Positions 1 through 11,822 are shown, counted from the stretch's first letter. The stretch: DNA of 64,000 nucleotides from Platynereis dumerilii (GCA_026936325.1 JAPTHN010000252.1:124001-188000); one strand, 5' to 3'. Notes: a model not told the origin generated them from the sequence alone. Program-made: numbers and translations.

Positions 1-595
1 TACATATCAATATCATGACAACCATCTTGTGACAATGCCAGAATGAGGTACAACATAAGATTCTTCCCTGATAACATTGGTGTCCACCATGCGTCACCTG
101 AGTTTTGTGTACAGGCTTGAACCTGAACCATCAATCTCTACACTAGAACAAAGTTCTTTGACGAATATTGATGAATTTTCAGAACATTCTTTTCAATTTC
201 TAACTGACAAAAAGATATTGAAATTACTGGAGACCACCAAATTACACATAACAATATTATTGAAAACTAGAGGGTCCACCATACAAACTGCCAGCAGTGT
301 GCAATCCGCTGCAGCTGAAAGCAGCTCTCCTCTCCTCCTTTAATCACAATGTACTCTATACTGTGTTTTCATCTGCCTTTTTGAAATACATTTTTATTAA
401 GTTTCATTAATTTTTTTTGATAGTGACCCCCTCTGATTCACCAAAATGTCTTTTTTTTTGGAGGTGTCCCCCTCCAGTTACAGCTCCAAGATGCACTGGT
501 GCATGAAGAGCCATGAGGGGGTGTACCAAAAGGAGGGGGTAGAATTAGGAGCATGGAGCCGTGAAGCATTATGACAGTTGACAAATACAGTGAAA
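1..595. other. no gene recognised
   Basis: AT-rich sequence with short homopolymer runs. An open frame of 88 codons begins at 77 but shows no recognisable domain, no splice context and no neighbour supporting it. I see nothing else that I can name here. Confidence 0.4.
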
Positions 596-1100
596 ATAAG
601 ACAGTTTTTACTAGGGCTCTATATCATTGCCAACATTCGATACGATACGTATCATCGATACACTTGATAGATACACGATTCGTACCGTCGGTCCGCAAAT
701 TCGAGCCGATCCGCATTTTAGAAATACGCAACCCGGCAAACCAAATTTTTGGCCTGGAAAGTCGGATCTCGGATCAGAGCAGACATCAAGATCCCGGGGG
801 GGGGTACTTCGCGGACTTTTGCATACGGATGCGCCACGGCAATTTTGAAAACCAGAACCATTTTAATCCGGAAACTGCACCAAAACCACAAACCATTTTA
901 ATCCTTCACTAAAATTTTTTGCAAACTAATTTAATCTTCATGGTTTTTAAACCATTTTAATCCTCTTTTGAAGCCAATTCTAACGGTACCAAACATGTTG
1001 GGGTTGCGAAAACCAGAACCAAATTAATCAGAATTGTCAAAAAACCAAAACCATTTTAATCCAAGAAGGCCAAAAAACCATTACCATCCAGCGGCGCCTC
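596..1100. repeat. dispersed repeat with ACCATTTTAATCC motifs (copy 1)
   Basis: The stretch opens with a near-palindromic cluster of CGATAC/GTATCG words (about 640-690). It continues with several copies of an ACCATTTTAATCC-like word between 860 and 1085. The segment at about 797-975, beginning near GGATGCGCCACGGCAATTT, matches 62340-62560 in the same orientation with moderate divergence. This marks it as an interspersed repeat rather than unique DNA. The GC-rich start resembles the ends of TAGGGCTGTCA-type elements, but I cannot fix its borders. Confidence 0.6.
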
Positions 1101-2174
1101 TATATACACCCTTATAGAGTGAGTACCCCCCCCCCCCCCGGGATCAAGATGACGCCGTGCTCGAGTTCATTTCATGATTTTGTGGACATTTTCTGTCAAA
1201 TCTCGGCAATAAAACAACTTTTTGAGCTGGATATAGCGTTATTGAACCGAACCGAAAAGTGCTGCTTTGAAAACCGGTTCTGCGACCAACCAGACTGTAC
1301 CAGAGAGAGAGACAATGTGTTAATTAGTTGCAAGTTTAAAGCTCTCACTTTAAAATAACTTAATATTTATTTTATTTTTTTTGGTACGGCCAGTATTTAT
1401 CGAACCCGTGTAGACCCCTAGTTTTTACTCATTTATGGAAATGTTGGGCTCTGATATTATATTTTAAGGTCTTACGCATTGGAGAATGATGTCCTGGAAA
1501 ACATATTTAAAGCGGAACATTGGAAGTGAAGACATTATGAAGCAGCACTGTCTGGAAATTTTACAGTGTGTAATTTCTGTCATGTGCAAACACTATATCC
1601 AGCTTAGCAGCGGATAATGATGACTTAATTACATGTACAATATATGTGATCAATTTAGAAAAGGTTGTCCAATGTATTTTATCGCTAAATTTGCAGAAAT
1701 GAACTCAAGCCCAAGAGCTTACCAAAGTCTATTCCACAAGGGCTCTGTGTACTGGGTATCTAATATAATGGTTAATAGCCTCCTGTAGCTTCTGAATAAA
1801 TCTTCACTTAGTTCTCTGGACTCCGTTCTAACTTGCTGGAACGTTCTGCACGTTTATAAAGCCAAAATTAGCATAATGCGAACCTCAGTGCACTGGTGGT
1901 TTTAGAAACCTAAAGATCCCCACTACGAAGATGAAGACTGACACTGACAGTCTGAGAATGAACCACATTTTGATTCTTCCTCATAAAGTTCCTATTCTAT
2001 ACAATTTCTGTAACTTTAACTTGATGCAGCATTTGATCTCAGCCTGCAGGCTTTTTACATTGTCTGCAAACAGCTCGAACTTGTTCTTACAATGAATATT
2101 GTTTTTAGAATGTAGTGTGCACATTTCATCAAAGTAATGATCATCAGTTTTATCACTAGGAGGCCCCTGTCTCT
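1101..2174. other. no gene recognised
   Basis: Contains a run of C at about 1126-1139 and an unrecognised 79-codon open frame (1119-1358) with no conserved motif. The remainder is ordinary AT-rich sequence with no repeat partner I can see in the window. Confidence 0.35.
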
Positions 2175-2700
2175 GTGCAGGACTGTCAAGTGGCAGCAGA
2201 ATGCTGACAGTCCCTGGAAAATCGAATTGGGTCAACAATAATTTGATCTGTTTTGGACAGATCAACAGATCAGGTCGTACAACAGCTGTCCATATTACTA
2301 CGCCAAACTACTTTCACAAAGCATGGTTGCTGGCAAAAAATATCCAGTCCACTGCCTTGAATGAAAATGTTTGGAAATCATGAGACAGAAAGTTTTGAAA
2401 CTTTAGCATGCACTTTGCCTCTGAAAGGGATGATTTTACTCATCAGAAGTTTGATGGTATTCAATCTACTTATGCCATTTAGTGCATGTTAAATTGTGGT
2501 CAGAAAAGGGTCCAAAAAGAATGCATTCTCACTTATTCACATGTCCATACAAAGCAGATGTTTTTGCTTTGTGATATCAAAAATGCTCAATTGTATTTAT
2601 TCTGTTACTTTATGGAGATTTATTAACTAAGACAACAATATAATTCACAATTTCATAAAAGCTGTGTCACACTCGGCAAAATGTCTTGTCCATGCCACAA
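2175..2700. repeat. dispersed repeat family, copy 1
   Basis: About 500 bp beginning near AAGTGGCAGCAGAATGCTGA aligns with 35010-35520 in the same orientation with only scattered substitutions and short gaps. Both copies contain the block TTTTGGACAGATCA and end near AAAATGTCTTGTC. There is no coding potential and no terminal inverted repeat, so the class is unknown. The clear two-copy match supports an interspersed repeat. Confidence 0.75.
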
Positions 2701-3725
2701 GTGGCCCCCTCTATACTGGCAATATATGTGAGCTACAATGTATACAATCCTCCATGATAAAAAATAGTTCCAACTTTTTTGGTATTTACAAGCTGCCTGC
2801 TTAAAATTGAAGCCAACCAAGGTCAGATTAGACACTTGCAGAGTTTTTGTAAATAAACTAGACCATCACTAAATGATGGAACTGTCCTGGTTTCTTCCAC
2901 ACTGTCCTGGTTTCTTCCAGTGATCGAAATTCTGTTGACCGCTCACAGGAGCTCGCGGATTTTGCACCCTAGGTGGCAGCAAGTAGCGGTCAACTTGTAG
3001 ACATTCATCAATCATCATAAAATCACCAAATACTCAATGAAAATCACATGCCAATTCAAAGAAGTGCATTTTCTGAAATTCTCTTCTACACCATTCAACA
3101 TTGCATCCACTTGCAAAGTGAGTTTTGATGACATTCACATGCTGAGGATGTAAAGTTCAGCACTTTAATAAGATACATTTTTTCCAACACTAACATGTAT
3201 ACCAAAAGGTTATATTTATTTATAATTATTATCTTGTATTTAATTTTTATTTACCCGAAAAATTAGTTTCACTTGCAATTACAGACTCTTGTCACTCTTA
3301 AGAAATTGGTCAGACAGTCATAAAAAATCCGCACTTCAGTTTCAGCAATTAAAATAAAAATTTAAAAAGATGCAAATTAGGCCAAAGTCATTTCATAACC
3401 AATTACATTAAAGGAGCATTGTATAAAATAATCCAGAATTGGTTGAGCAAAAGTTAAAGTCGCACTCATTTCTTAAGATTTTCCTTTGTCCAAATGATGT
3501 AATGCTGCTTCTTGTGAAGGTGAAAGTTCGAAAACTGAAAATAAAAAAAACATCATTTCAAAACATGTATATTATCTGTCATGAATCAATCTCAGACAGT
3601 ACATCATAATCTTACCATATCAATATGAAATGATATAACACAAGAGGTCTCCAGGAATAACTTACAGCTAATTTCTTAATTGCAAACACTGAGACTAAAT
3701 GTGAATTGTTTTCTAGGACATGCGC
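2701..3725. other. no gene recognised
   Basis: AT-rich sequence. A 22-bp word containing ACTGTCCTGGTTTCTTCCA is directly doubled at 2880-2920. GTTGACCGCTC near 2936 and its inverted partner GCGGTCAAC near 2985 suggest a small old inverted-repeat element, but borders are unclear. Confidence 0.3.
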
Positions 3726-4726
3726 CCCAGCTGACAATGCACGTGAACTTCACGTGATAAACACGGGGAAATTGGTGAACATGACATAACTGAGTTATCA
3801 CGTGCTTTGTTCACGTGAGAAAAACTCCCCACATTTTCACGGGATAACCACGTGATGAATGTCACCAGATTAACGCTTGACCATCTTCATGACATAACTG
3901 AGAGTTATCACGTGTTTTTCTTCACGTGAAAAAACTCCCCATCATTTTCACAGGATAACCACGTGATGAACTTCACCAGATTATCACTTGACTATCTTCA
4001 TGACATAACTGAGAGTTATCACATGTTTTTCTTCACGTGGTTAACTGGTGAAGATTGCCCCCCAGAAATATAGATGGAGCCACCTGTACTAGAAACACAG
4101 CTGTGCACCGAGTTCCGCACTAAGTTTACTATATTGAGTTTAGACTAATTAAACAAATGATTATGATTTCTAAATCTGGATTAATGCACAGTATATGGTG
4201 GAATGATGCTTATTAGCTCAAAAAGGAGCACATATTGGATATTATTACAAAAGACAAGTCATCCGAAATGTGAATCATGTATGACTACAATCCTTGATTC
4301 TGGTAACCCTTAAGAAGACTGAAAAGTGACTTACTGCATCACACTGGTTGTGACAATTTTTCAGCAAGTTCTTGTGGCTTTTACTTCAGCCCCACAGCTA
4401 TTGAAAGCCCAAGATAATGCTTGAAACAGTCTAAGTTGACTGACTTGATGAAGAGCCAAGTTAACCAGTGGGAGATTTTGCCTCTTCTCAAAGAATTCTA
4501 ACTGGTGAAAATTGCCCACAAGAAAATCTTGTGGTTAACTGGTGAAGATATTTACCAGAAAATCACGTGGTTAACTGGTGAAGATTGCCCCCAGAAAATC
4601 ATGTGGTTAACTGGTGACAAAATTACGTGGTTAGCCTTTACAATAACCTATCAGTTTTCCACGTGATAACTGAGGGGCAATTTCACGTGATAACTCTCAG
4701 TTAACCACCAGTATTTGTCAGCTGGG
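3726..4726. mobile_element. non-autonomous inverted-repeat element rich in CACGTG
   Basis: The element starts with CCCAGCTGACAA at 3726 and ends with the exact reverse complement at 4726, giving 12-bp terminal inverted repeats. Inside lie about a dozen CACGTG palindromes. A roughly 100-bp unit is repeated about two and a half times at 3780-4040 (ATAACTGAGAGTTATCACGTG). At 4500-4640 the word GTGGTTAACTGGTGAAGAT recurs, with an earlier copy near 4040. No open frame of note is present, so any movement would depend on a transposase supplied elsewhere. I could not find a convincing target-site duplication, so superfamily is unassigned. The CACGTG words are also E-box sites for bHLH factors, but no host function is shown. 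Confidence 0.65.
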
Positions 4727-4734
4727 ATGGTATT

Positions 4735-5235
4735 CTACAGGGCTGAATGTCCATAATTATCAAAAGATAGACAGGTGATTGGTTCATGATTGGATTTAAA
4801 ATCAATGGGGTAGGTGACTTGTTTTGTGTCTTTAGTTGATAGAGTGATGTTGACTTTATCTCCTTGGTGAGTCCAGCAATTCGAAAACACCCGACTTAAA
4901 ATTGTGATCTTCTTATTGGAAATTGCCTCAGTTTCTAAAGCGCTTACAAGGGACACCACATTGCATAGTGTTATTCTGAGTTCAGGACTTTGGAGGTTGG
5001 ATTTTGCACTTTCAGTTCAGTATCTTCGAGTACACACATTCTACAAGTGTTCCTGAAAGTATCCTTGAAACAGCCAGTCCTATATTTGGCAATGCTATTT
5101 CTGGTGGGCAATATCCATAAACACCATGCGAAATAAAGGTAATCGACCCACAAAAGCAATATTCTGGAAGCTATAATCTTGGACATACCTCGGGGAGACC
5201 CTGTTGCACACAGCAGCAGAGGAAGGGGAAACATT
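4735..5235 (-). pseudogene. degenerate coding sequence, origin unknown
   Basis: Read on the minus strand, successive short open stretches in different frames look protein-like. One includes PPEIALPNIGLAVSRILSG (about 5125-5070). Another runs through CNVVSLVSALETEAISNKK to a stop at 4735, ending NYGHSAL. No family is recognised. The stretch has no clear splice sites and sits directly beside the inverted-repeat element ending at 4726. A decayed gene or transposon fragment is the likeliest reading, but chance open frames remain possible. Confidence 0.25.
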
Positions 5236-5884
5236 GCTCAATGAGTGTCAGAGCTGCGTCTCTGAAACATAAATGAAAACACATGAATAAGCATTTCCTA
5301 AGACGCTAGCAATAACTTCGGTGTCGGACTAAATCACATCAATTAACTGATTTAATAATTATATATACCACAGTATGTGCAGCAGTAACATAATTGAATC
5401 AAATATTTAATTGGTGCATATTTGGAAAATCTGTTGAGAGGGGGGGGTATTACCACCTCCCAGATTGTGTAACCCACAGCATAAAGCTATGAAGTTCCTA
5501 ATGGGACACTCTCGCTCCATTGCTCATCAGCAAGATTCCTCATCAGCCATTAAGCTCATGTAAGTTGTACCTAAGATGTGAGTGCTCGTACAAGAAGAAG
5601 GCCTCACCTCCATGGTGTGAGGTTTCATCGGTAAACGATGATGTTTCGTGGGAAGGGGCAAGGCCCCATCGGTGAGTGGCTAGATCTCACCACCGAGGGA
5701 CAAGGGTCAAGTGTCACTTAGAGAGCTTCATATAAAGCTGATTGGGCACCGATAATGAGTAAAAATTTCCGATATTATAATGTTAGTACGACAGTGGAGG
5801 GGTGGTACCCAGAAGTTTTGGTAAAAGCTTTTTTCTCTCTTGATCCTGTATCTATATGGCCCAAGGAACATTTTCGGGGGGGGG
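5236..5884. other. no gene recognised
   Basis: Contains a G run near 5440 and short internal repeats (GGTGTGAGGTTTCATCGGT, CCATCGGTGAG). The words GGGACACTC and GCCAGCAAG-like in 5500-5600 loosely resemble 24720-24830, perhaps an old repeat. Nothing coding is supported. Confidence 0.3.
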
Positions 5885-6195
5885 GGGTTGCTATCAGTGT
5901 CAAAAATCTTATTGGAAACACAAAATCCTCCCATGTATTTTCAATTCCACCTGTCCTATTCACTGGATAACTCATTCCTAATTAACCAAAATGGATGTGG
6001 ATGGACAGCCCTTGATGTCAGCTGTCATTTCGCACCTTGGTGTCCTTGTTACTACAACAGTCAACCCCTCGAAAAACCAAATAAAGGTTGCTATCAGTGT
6101 CAAAATTCTCCTCGGAAACACAAAATCCTCCCATGCCTTTTCAATTCTGCCTGTCCTAATCACTGGATAACTAATTTCTAACCAACCAAAATTAG
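5885..6195. repeat. about 185-bp tandem unit, two copies
   Basis: Two head-to-tail units share AAAATCCTCCCATG, CACTGGATAACT, a word close to CCAAAATGGATGTGGATGG and TTGATGTCAGCTGT. The same unit occurs two to three times at 20490-20890 and as a short piece near 23045-23095. Open frames across it are shadows of the repeat. The class is unknown. Confidence 0.75.
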
Positions 6196-6600
6196 GTTGC
6201 ATCAGAATAACATGGCTTTTTCAAAAGTGTGAAATTCAATTCTCTGTAGTCATAAGTTTGTTCTACCACCCCTTAGACACATTGTGTGTAAATTTCACAA
6301 TAATTGGACTATGGCTAGTCATGCCACCGTCGCTTTGAAAATTTCATATATTTTAATCGAAAATATGTTTTTTTCAATATAACTACAAAACTATGGCCAA
6401 TAGACATGCAATCACTATGGAAGTTGAATATGAAATTGGGGTTTCTGCACAATATGAGACTATTTAGAAGTCTCTAGGTGACCTGGTTCTTGAATAACAG
6501 ACTTTTTCATTACTTTTTCATTGATTTTTCTTGAAAAATATCGATTTAAAGTGTGAATTATTGTTATGCTTGGGTCCAAATTTTGTAATTATTCCAAAAT
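6196..6600. repeat. repeat segment, inverted match to 20150-20480
   Basis: The segment GCATCAGAATAACATGG...GACTATGGCTAGTCATGCCACC matches the reverse complement of 20340-20490. The match continues with lower identity through the two ATTTTTCTTGAAAAATATCG-like blocks. It directly abuts the tandem units, as its partner does near 20490, but in the opposite relative orientation. The two loci therefore differ by an inversion. Confidence 0.6.
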
Positions 6601-7123
6601 GTTACTAGCACATAAACAATTCCATTGTTCCTAAATTTTATTCATAAGATAATTTTACTTTATCATAAATATTTCAATTTCTTAAGCCGTGGAAATAGAC
6701 AGAAATGTCCTGCTTTCAATGTACAGCTGAATTACTGGACGAAATTTGTCGACAACAGTGGCAATCAGAGTTGCACATAGACAATTTAGTGCCATTTAAT
6801 TTATGCCACATGCTTTCCTTTTTGTGAGGCTAGGCAAGCCACTTCGGTCCTTCTCGACCACCTGTAAGATGTCCTGGAAGTCGGTTTTCTTCCGGACTGA
6901 ATGCTGGAAGTCCGAAATGTAGCTTCACACCTCTTTCTGCACAGTCATTCACCACATTTAGTGAATAGATAATATATTTCCTTGGGAGACCTTGTTAGTG
7001 CTTAAAAGATGGCCAATCCTAGACTTCTTTATACAGGAACTCTGGATCCAGTTTTAGGATTTCCATGAATCAGACGTGACAAAATCTGCCATGCAATTCT
7101 GAAATAACATTTTATGTTTGTAG
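6601..7123. other. no gene recognised
   Basis: AT-rich sequence. A short CGGACTGAATGCTGGAAGTCCG inverted repeat lies near 6893. I see no gene, though the last bases form the polypyrimidine and AG context of the candidate exon that follows. Confidence 0.3.
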
Positions 7124-7276
7124 GGAAGATGGGTTTACTATGTATGCCCCAAACCGAACCTTGCTTTTGGCAGTGAATTATCTTTTGGTTTGATTGATAG
7201 CAGAGCTTCTGTGCTTGAAGACTTCATCAGAAACTACACTGCTGAAGAGGGCCAAGAGAATAATCTGCTCTACCAG
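7124..7276 (+). CDS. candidate internal exon, unknown protein
   Basis: A 153-bp stretch (51 codons) is open in one frame, beginning GRWVYYVCPKPNL and ending EEGQENNLLYQ. It is bounded by TTTATGTTTGTAG upstream and CAG|GTACTG downstream, which are acceptable acceptor and donor sites, in phase 0 on both sides. The residue mix looks like real protein, with acidic, aromatic and Cys residues. I do not recognise the family and see no companion exon nearby. It may belong to a host gene or to a decayed transposon gene. Confidence 0.3.
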
Positions 7277-7329
7277 GTACTGTAGGTGTCGCTTGAATGT
7301 TTTAAGGCACTTTTGAAGATAATGGGGTT

Positions 7330-8400
7330 TATTGACTCATATATATATATAGAATCAGTTGTTTGATCAGCTGGTGGTCATTGTAAGGTGCATCAGCTGT
7401 GACCTCACAAGAAAGCCACCACTGGATGTACACTAGAGTTAGTAATGTTGTCATGTCACAGATTTTCTGAACTTGATGCTGGGCCATGATAGCTACGCAT
7501 GGTAGTTTGTTGATATGATCGTCCATGAGACAAATCTTAATCATGCAGGTAGATACTCTCCGCCTGGCATATGCATTTATAAGCATATATGGAAGGCACA
7601 CTTCGGATAATTCTCCACCAATATCAATTAATGCCTCCTTTTAGGTAGCCTGTTTTGAAGGCGTCATCTTCATTCTTGTTACCAGGCTCACCCAACGTTC
7701 AGTTTGCAAGATGTTGTGCGGGACAAGTGCGGATGTACCAGTCTTGCTTTTATTGACCAGCATGGCCAACATCTTCCAAAACGGTGACACTTTCTGCATC
7801 AGAGTCACCGTCTGTAGTGTTTGAGCATGAAACATTTTTCTCAAAGTTATCCTTCTCTTTTTCTCTCATCTTTCTGCTTTTTTCTGCAATGTATTAGCAA
7901 GCTCAAAACAACCAAATGTTGCCACTCTGTCAGTCTTCATTGATTGCAGAAACCTTCTGTGATGCTCATTCTTGACAAGTTCTTCAGCATTTTCAGGCCT
8001 AAGTCTAAATGTATTTTTTGGCTTCCTGAACTTTGCATATAACAGATGGAGTACACCTTCTCTTTACAGGGATGTCCCTTAACTTCTTATTGTTAGTTAC
8101 TAAATTAACAGCCCTTTGACAAGCGTACCATTCTGACACCATTGGTAGATTTGCCTTCACATAAAATGGTTCAATTTGACGCAAAACTATTTTTACGCTT
8201 CTCAGAAGAACTGGCCTTGATGTGAAATAGCATGCACCTCAGAACAAGCATTTTACCAGGAAGGCTGCTGTCTGTACCAATGTCACCTTTTCAGCGATAT
8301 CAGGCCCATCATAAAATATCTCTGTTGGCAATTTTGACTTACGGGTTTTTGTTGCGGCTTCTTTGGCCTTTGCCCTAGAATCTGGCTCGTCTATGATCTT
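7330..8400 (-). pseudogene. degenerate protein-coding stretch, unknown family
   Basis: On the minus strand the sequence reads as long protein-like segments interrupted by stops and frame changes. Examples are RKSKLPTEIFYDGPDIAEK (near 8340), VKANLPMVSEWYACQRAVN (near 8140) and MKTDRVATFGCFELANTLQ (near 7935). Composition is that of a soluble, Lys/Glu-rich protein and I recognise no domain. It lies immediately outside the 3' LTR of the gypsy element. A decayed transposon gene or processed pseudogene fits best. Confidence 0.35.
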
Positions 8401-8475
8401 TTAATCCTTTATTGAGTCCACCAATGAGGCTTTTTTGGCTTTGGTACCCAGACTTTAGTCTTGCCATAATCTCAA

Positions 8476-9153
8476 TGTTGATGTTAGAGAGAGTTCGTAG
8501 GACTCGAAAGACGGATGTTGGTAAAAACGATTTATTCACCCAAAATATGCAGAACATGTGATCAACGAAAAGCCCTGAAAGAATTAAAAACCTATTAAGT
8601 AATTTGAACACCATAACTGATACTATAATATATAAATAACAAAATGTATGAAATTAACCTTTAACAAGATAATTATTACATAATACACATGTGTTAACCT
8701 ACCCAAGCCGGGGCTTGCTAATTCACATGGTCGAAGCAATTCCACAAAGACAGTACCATTGTATGTACATTCCCTATTATAAAAACAATATATTAGATAC
8801 AATTGCTTATAATTAATTGTAATAAAATTCATTCATTCATTCATTCATAAGTTCAATTCATTCATACTATTAAAGTAAAACACTCACCAGTCAGACATTA
8901 ATGCTAAACCATGTGCTGCTGCACAAGAGCTCTGAACCATTCAGAGAACTCAGTTGAAATGACAGAGGCTGCCCTAATAATCCTGGGAGATTTTAATCCC
9001 TAAGTTGTTAAAAGCTAGATGGCAGTAATCAGAAAAGAAAACAGAACACTTGACCGTGGTGCCCTCTTGGGACAAGTTTAATTAGATTCCTCAAAAGTGA
9101 AAATAGCTTATCACTAAATAAATTGAATAGATACAAAATTTAATACCATAACA
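8476..9153 (-). repeat. 3' LTR of the gypsy element
   Basis: 678 bp with TG...CA ends, practically identical to the LTR at 19230-19907. It contains an (ATTC)n run near 8827-8850. The adjacent internal sequence has a short G/A-rich tract that would serve as polypurine tract on the minus strand. Confidence 0.95.
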
Positions 9154-9254
9154 TACACCCCTTAGAGAGAAAAATGATGACCTCATCATTTCCAAAACTA
9201 CAACAACTCATAAGGAATGACAATAGAAAACAAATACATGATAAACTAAATACA

Positions 9255-9537
9255 AATTCATTTCAAAAATTCTAACATTTTGGCAACTAAAGAAATCTTT
9301 TCATCCTGAGAGGAAACAACTGGGCCAACCTTACCAAGTACGAAATCACCTGACTGAAACCGGACAGGCAACTTTCTTGTCCTGGTGGACCGCCGAAGTG
9401 CAGGAACTGGAGGAGGATCTTCCTCTGCAGCTTCTTCCTGTACTTCTTCCTCAGATGATGATTCCTCTTCTTGCCGTCTTTCATCTTCTCGCTGAAGATT
9501 TTCAATTTGGGGTGGAGTCGCTGGAGTGACATCCTTG
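9255..9537 (-). CDS. 3'-terminal part of gypsy pol, beyond the nested insertion
   Basis: This is the pol segment lying between the nested DNA element and the 3' LTR. On the minus strand it reads as a Glu-rich stretch followed by PALRRSTRTRKLPVRFQ. The RRSTR-x-RK-P-x-RF pattern is typical of gypsy polyprotein C-termini. It belongs to the same element as the pol segment at 13632-16739. Confidence 0.8.
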
Positions 9538-9550
9538 CGCCCGCCGGCAA

Positions 9551-9990
9551 TAATAAGGTCATAAGTGGCACTTATGACCTTTTACCACTGATTCATTTTT
9601 GGAAAGAAAAATAGTTTATGCAGGTTTCCTGAAAATTTCATAAAAATCTGATAATTAGTTTCTGAGATATTTTAAATTTTCACTTATGACTTTTGTGCTT
9701 CTGTCAGTTTTCATTTGAATTAAAAGGTCATAAGTGGCTTATGACAACATTTCGGTTTTGTAAAGTCATAAGTGACCACTTATGACTTTTTAATTATGGG
9801 GATATTTTAGTCAATCTGAGCAAAAAAGTCATAAGTGCCACTTATGACTTTTTTCCCTTGGACCTTGTGTTTTCACCTGAACCCAAAAAGTCATAAGTGC
9901 TACTTACAGTGTACTTAATCACAGTGTTTCACTTGGCCTGGATAGTCATAAATGATGGGGTTATGACTTTTATCCAGAAATACATGGAAT
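9551..9990. repeat. subterminal GTCATAAGTG array, left end
   Basis: At least ten copies of GTCATAAGTG or its reverse complement, often paired as AAGTCATAAGTGcCACTTATGACTT palindromes, are spaced tens of bases apart. Such arrays are usual transposase-binding regions in large DNA transposons. The matching array lies at 13145-13615. Confidence 0.8.
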
Positions 9991-10249
9991 CATATCACTA
10001 CACATAAATAAAAATCATAACATCAGTTAAGAAGGAAGCCCATTGACAACTGGTCCTAATATCTGAGACAAGTGTTTTCTTGTCTCAATTAATATGGAAG
10101 GAGCTCACAGGGATATTGTGACACATTAACAAAGTTCTCATTAAAAAACGGTTTAATTTTGTGAACCACTATCCTCTATCCTTAATGTGCTTATTAGGCC
10201 TATTTCATTATTTTGTAGAACTACATCAGATAACACAGTAATGAAGTGA

Positions 10250-10380
10250 CAATCACAACATTGTGACATCATATTCGCAGAACATGAGGTCACAATACAC
10301 TGCGAATATGAGGTCACAATATACTGCGAATATTAGGTCAAAATATTAACACCTCATTGGCTGCGAATGTCACAGTTAGT
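10250..10380. repeat. short tandem repeat TGCGAATATGAGGTCACAATA
   Basis: About three to four imperfect head-to-tail copies of a unit near 27 bp combine GCGAATAT with GGTCACAATA. This is a simple internal repeat of the 4.1-kb element with no coding content. Confidence 0.6.
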
Positions 10381-10411
10381 CTGAAACCAGAATACCTGGG
10401 CATGTGAATGC

Positions 10412-10523
10412 GTATATGTTATTCACCATGGGAGAGGGAATATGTGATTTATCACCCAAGGGCTTTAGCTCGAGTTGTGATAAACACATATTCCTGATCC
10501 CATGGTGAATAACTGGCTTATAC
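10412..10523. repeat. imperfect hairpin with 44-bp arms
   Basis: The left arm (10412-10455) containing TTATTCACCATGGGA and the right arm (10477-10523) containing TCCCATGGTGAATAA are inverted. They extend through AATATGTGATTTATCAC with few mismatches. The loop is about 20 bp. This looks like a small foldback MITE carried inside the 4.1-kb element. Confidence 0.65.
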
Positions 10524-10775
10524 CTTGAGACAAACACTCAAACAGTCAAACATGAGAGGATAACTGGACAACAAAGAATATGGAAATTATTTCCCTAAAA
10601 TACTGGCATGTGATTGGCTGACAGAGGTGTCGAATGGTATAATTGAAGATATCATCCTGCACAGTGATAAATTAAAGCTTTTGAAACTCATCTGAACACA
10701 TAGTTTGTTTTCTCATGCAAATGTCATTTTGCAAGAGTCAAGAGGATAAAATTAATATACTTTGCCACCACAGAT

Positions 10776-10979
10776 CAGTGGTGTCCCTATTGGGGGGGGG
10801 GATGAGGGGCACGTGCCCCCCATATTGGACCTGTGCCCCCGAGGTGCCCCCCTCCCATATGAGCTTTTCAACCTTGGCTAAAATATAAAAATAGTATTAT
10901 GGGTTCCCCCCAGAGAATCACTTACCCCCCCCCCCCCAGGTGCCTGCCCCCCGCTCAAGATCCCCCAGTTACGCCACTG
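10776..10979. mobile_element. hAT-like MITE, 204 bp
   Basis: The ends read CAGTGGTGTCCC on the left and, reverse-complemented, CAGTGGCGTAACTGGGGG on the right. The flanks CCACAGAT (10768-10775) and CCACAGAC (10980-10987) form an 8-bp target duplication with one mismatch, which is the hAT signature. The interior is made of C and G runs. It is nested in the 4.1-kb element. Confidence 0.75.
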
Positions 10980-11454
10980 CCACAGACTATTGATTTTATT
11001 ATAAAATCTTTTTTTTTAAATAATGTGCTATTTTAAATCTAAGATACTTGTCAAAGCAACATGTGCTCAGTGGCACATATCACTTCTCGCCTTAATTAAA
11101 TGTTCTCAAACTTCTATTGTTTAATCTGTTTAGTCACTGAGGGTAAATCAATTATTTATCCCATGTCTGCTACATTGAAGTTACTTCTTGATAAAACATT
11201 GATCCCTGGTCAACACATTACAGGCAGGGAAATACATCGCTAGACGGAAATGCATCCAATTTGATTACCAAATTACTTTATGTGTAGGCTAGAATTAATC
11301 TGAGTCTATGAAAAGATCAGAATATGTCCGACCATCATTTTTAACCTGATACAATACTTTTTCTGATTCTCGAAAATTCTTGCTTTGACAACAAAGTCAT
11401 TGCAGTTGGACGTCATCTATGGGAGTTTTTGCACCTATTAGGGCTGACCATTTA

Positions 11455-11822
11455 ATTTCCAGGGAGGCTTTGAGTTTTCCTCAACGGGAAATTATTTATT
11501 TCACTTAACAGCAGAAGTAATTATTTAATTAGAGTGCGCAAATTACCCGAATATTCATTCCTAAATCAAGTACTACTACTGGAGTTGTTTTTTTAAATAA
11601 ACAATTTCCTGCCCACTTTTAGTGAAAAAAAAATTCTTTCTGGGCAAAACTGAAATATATACATGTTATTCTTGGTGGGGGCATTTAACATAACAAGATG
11701 TAGCTTGATTTAGAAATGAACATTTGAGGATGTCACATGCCGAAAATAGATTATTACTGTTGCCGACTTGCCGTTACCTTGAAATAAATAATTTCCCATT
11801 GTGGAAAACTCCATGCCCTACT
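11455..11822. mobile_element. MITE with about 45-bp inverted ends
   Basis: The left end (GAGTTTTCCTCAACGGGAAA then TTATTTATTTCA) and the right end (TGAAATAAATAA then TTTCCCATTGTGGAAAACTC) are inverted copies with a few mismatches. The interior AATATTCATTCCTAAATCAAG recurs near 59135, where a diverged relative lies. Not coding. Confidence 0.6.

Noticed and set aside
8375-8832. Open frames repeated at 8375-8832 and 19099-19586
   Set aside because: They lie in the LTRs and are duplicated with them; no domain.
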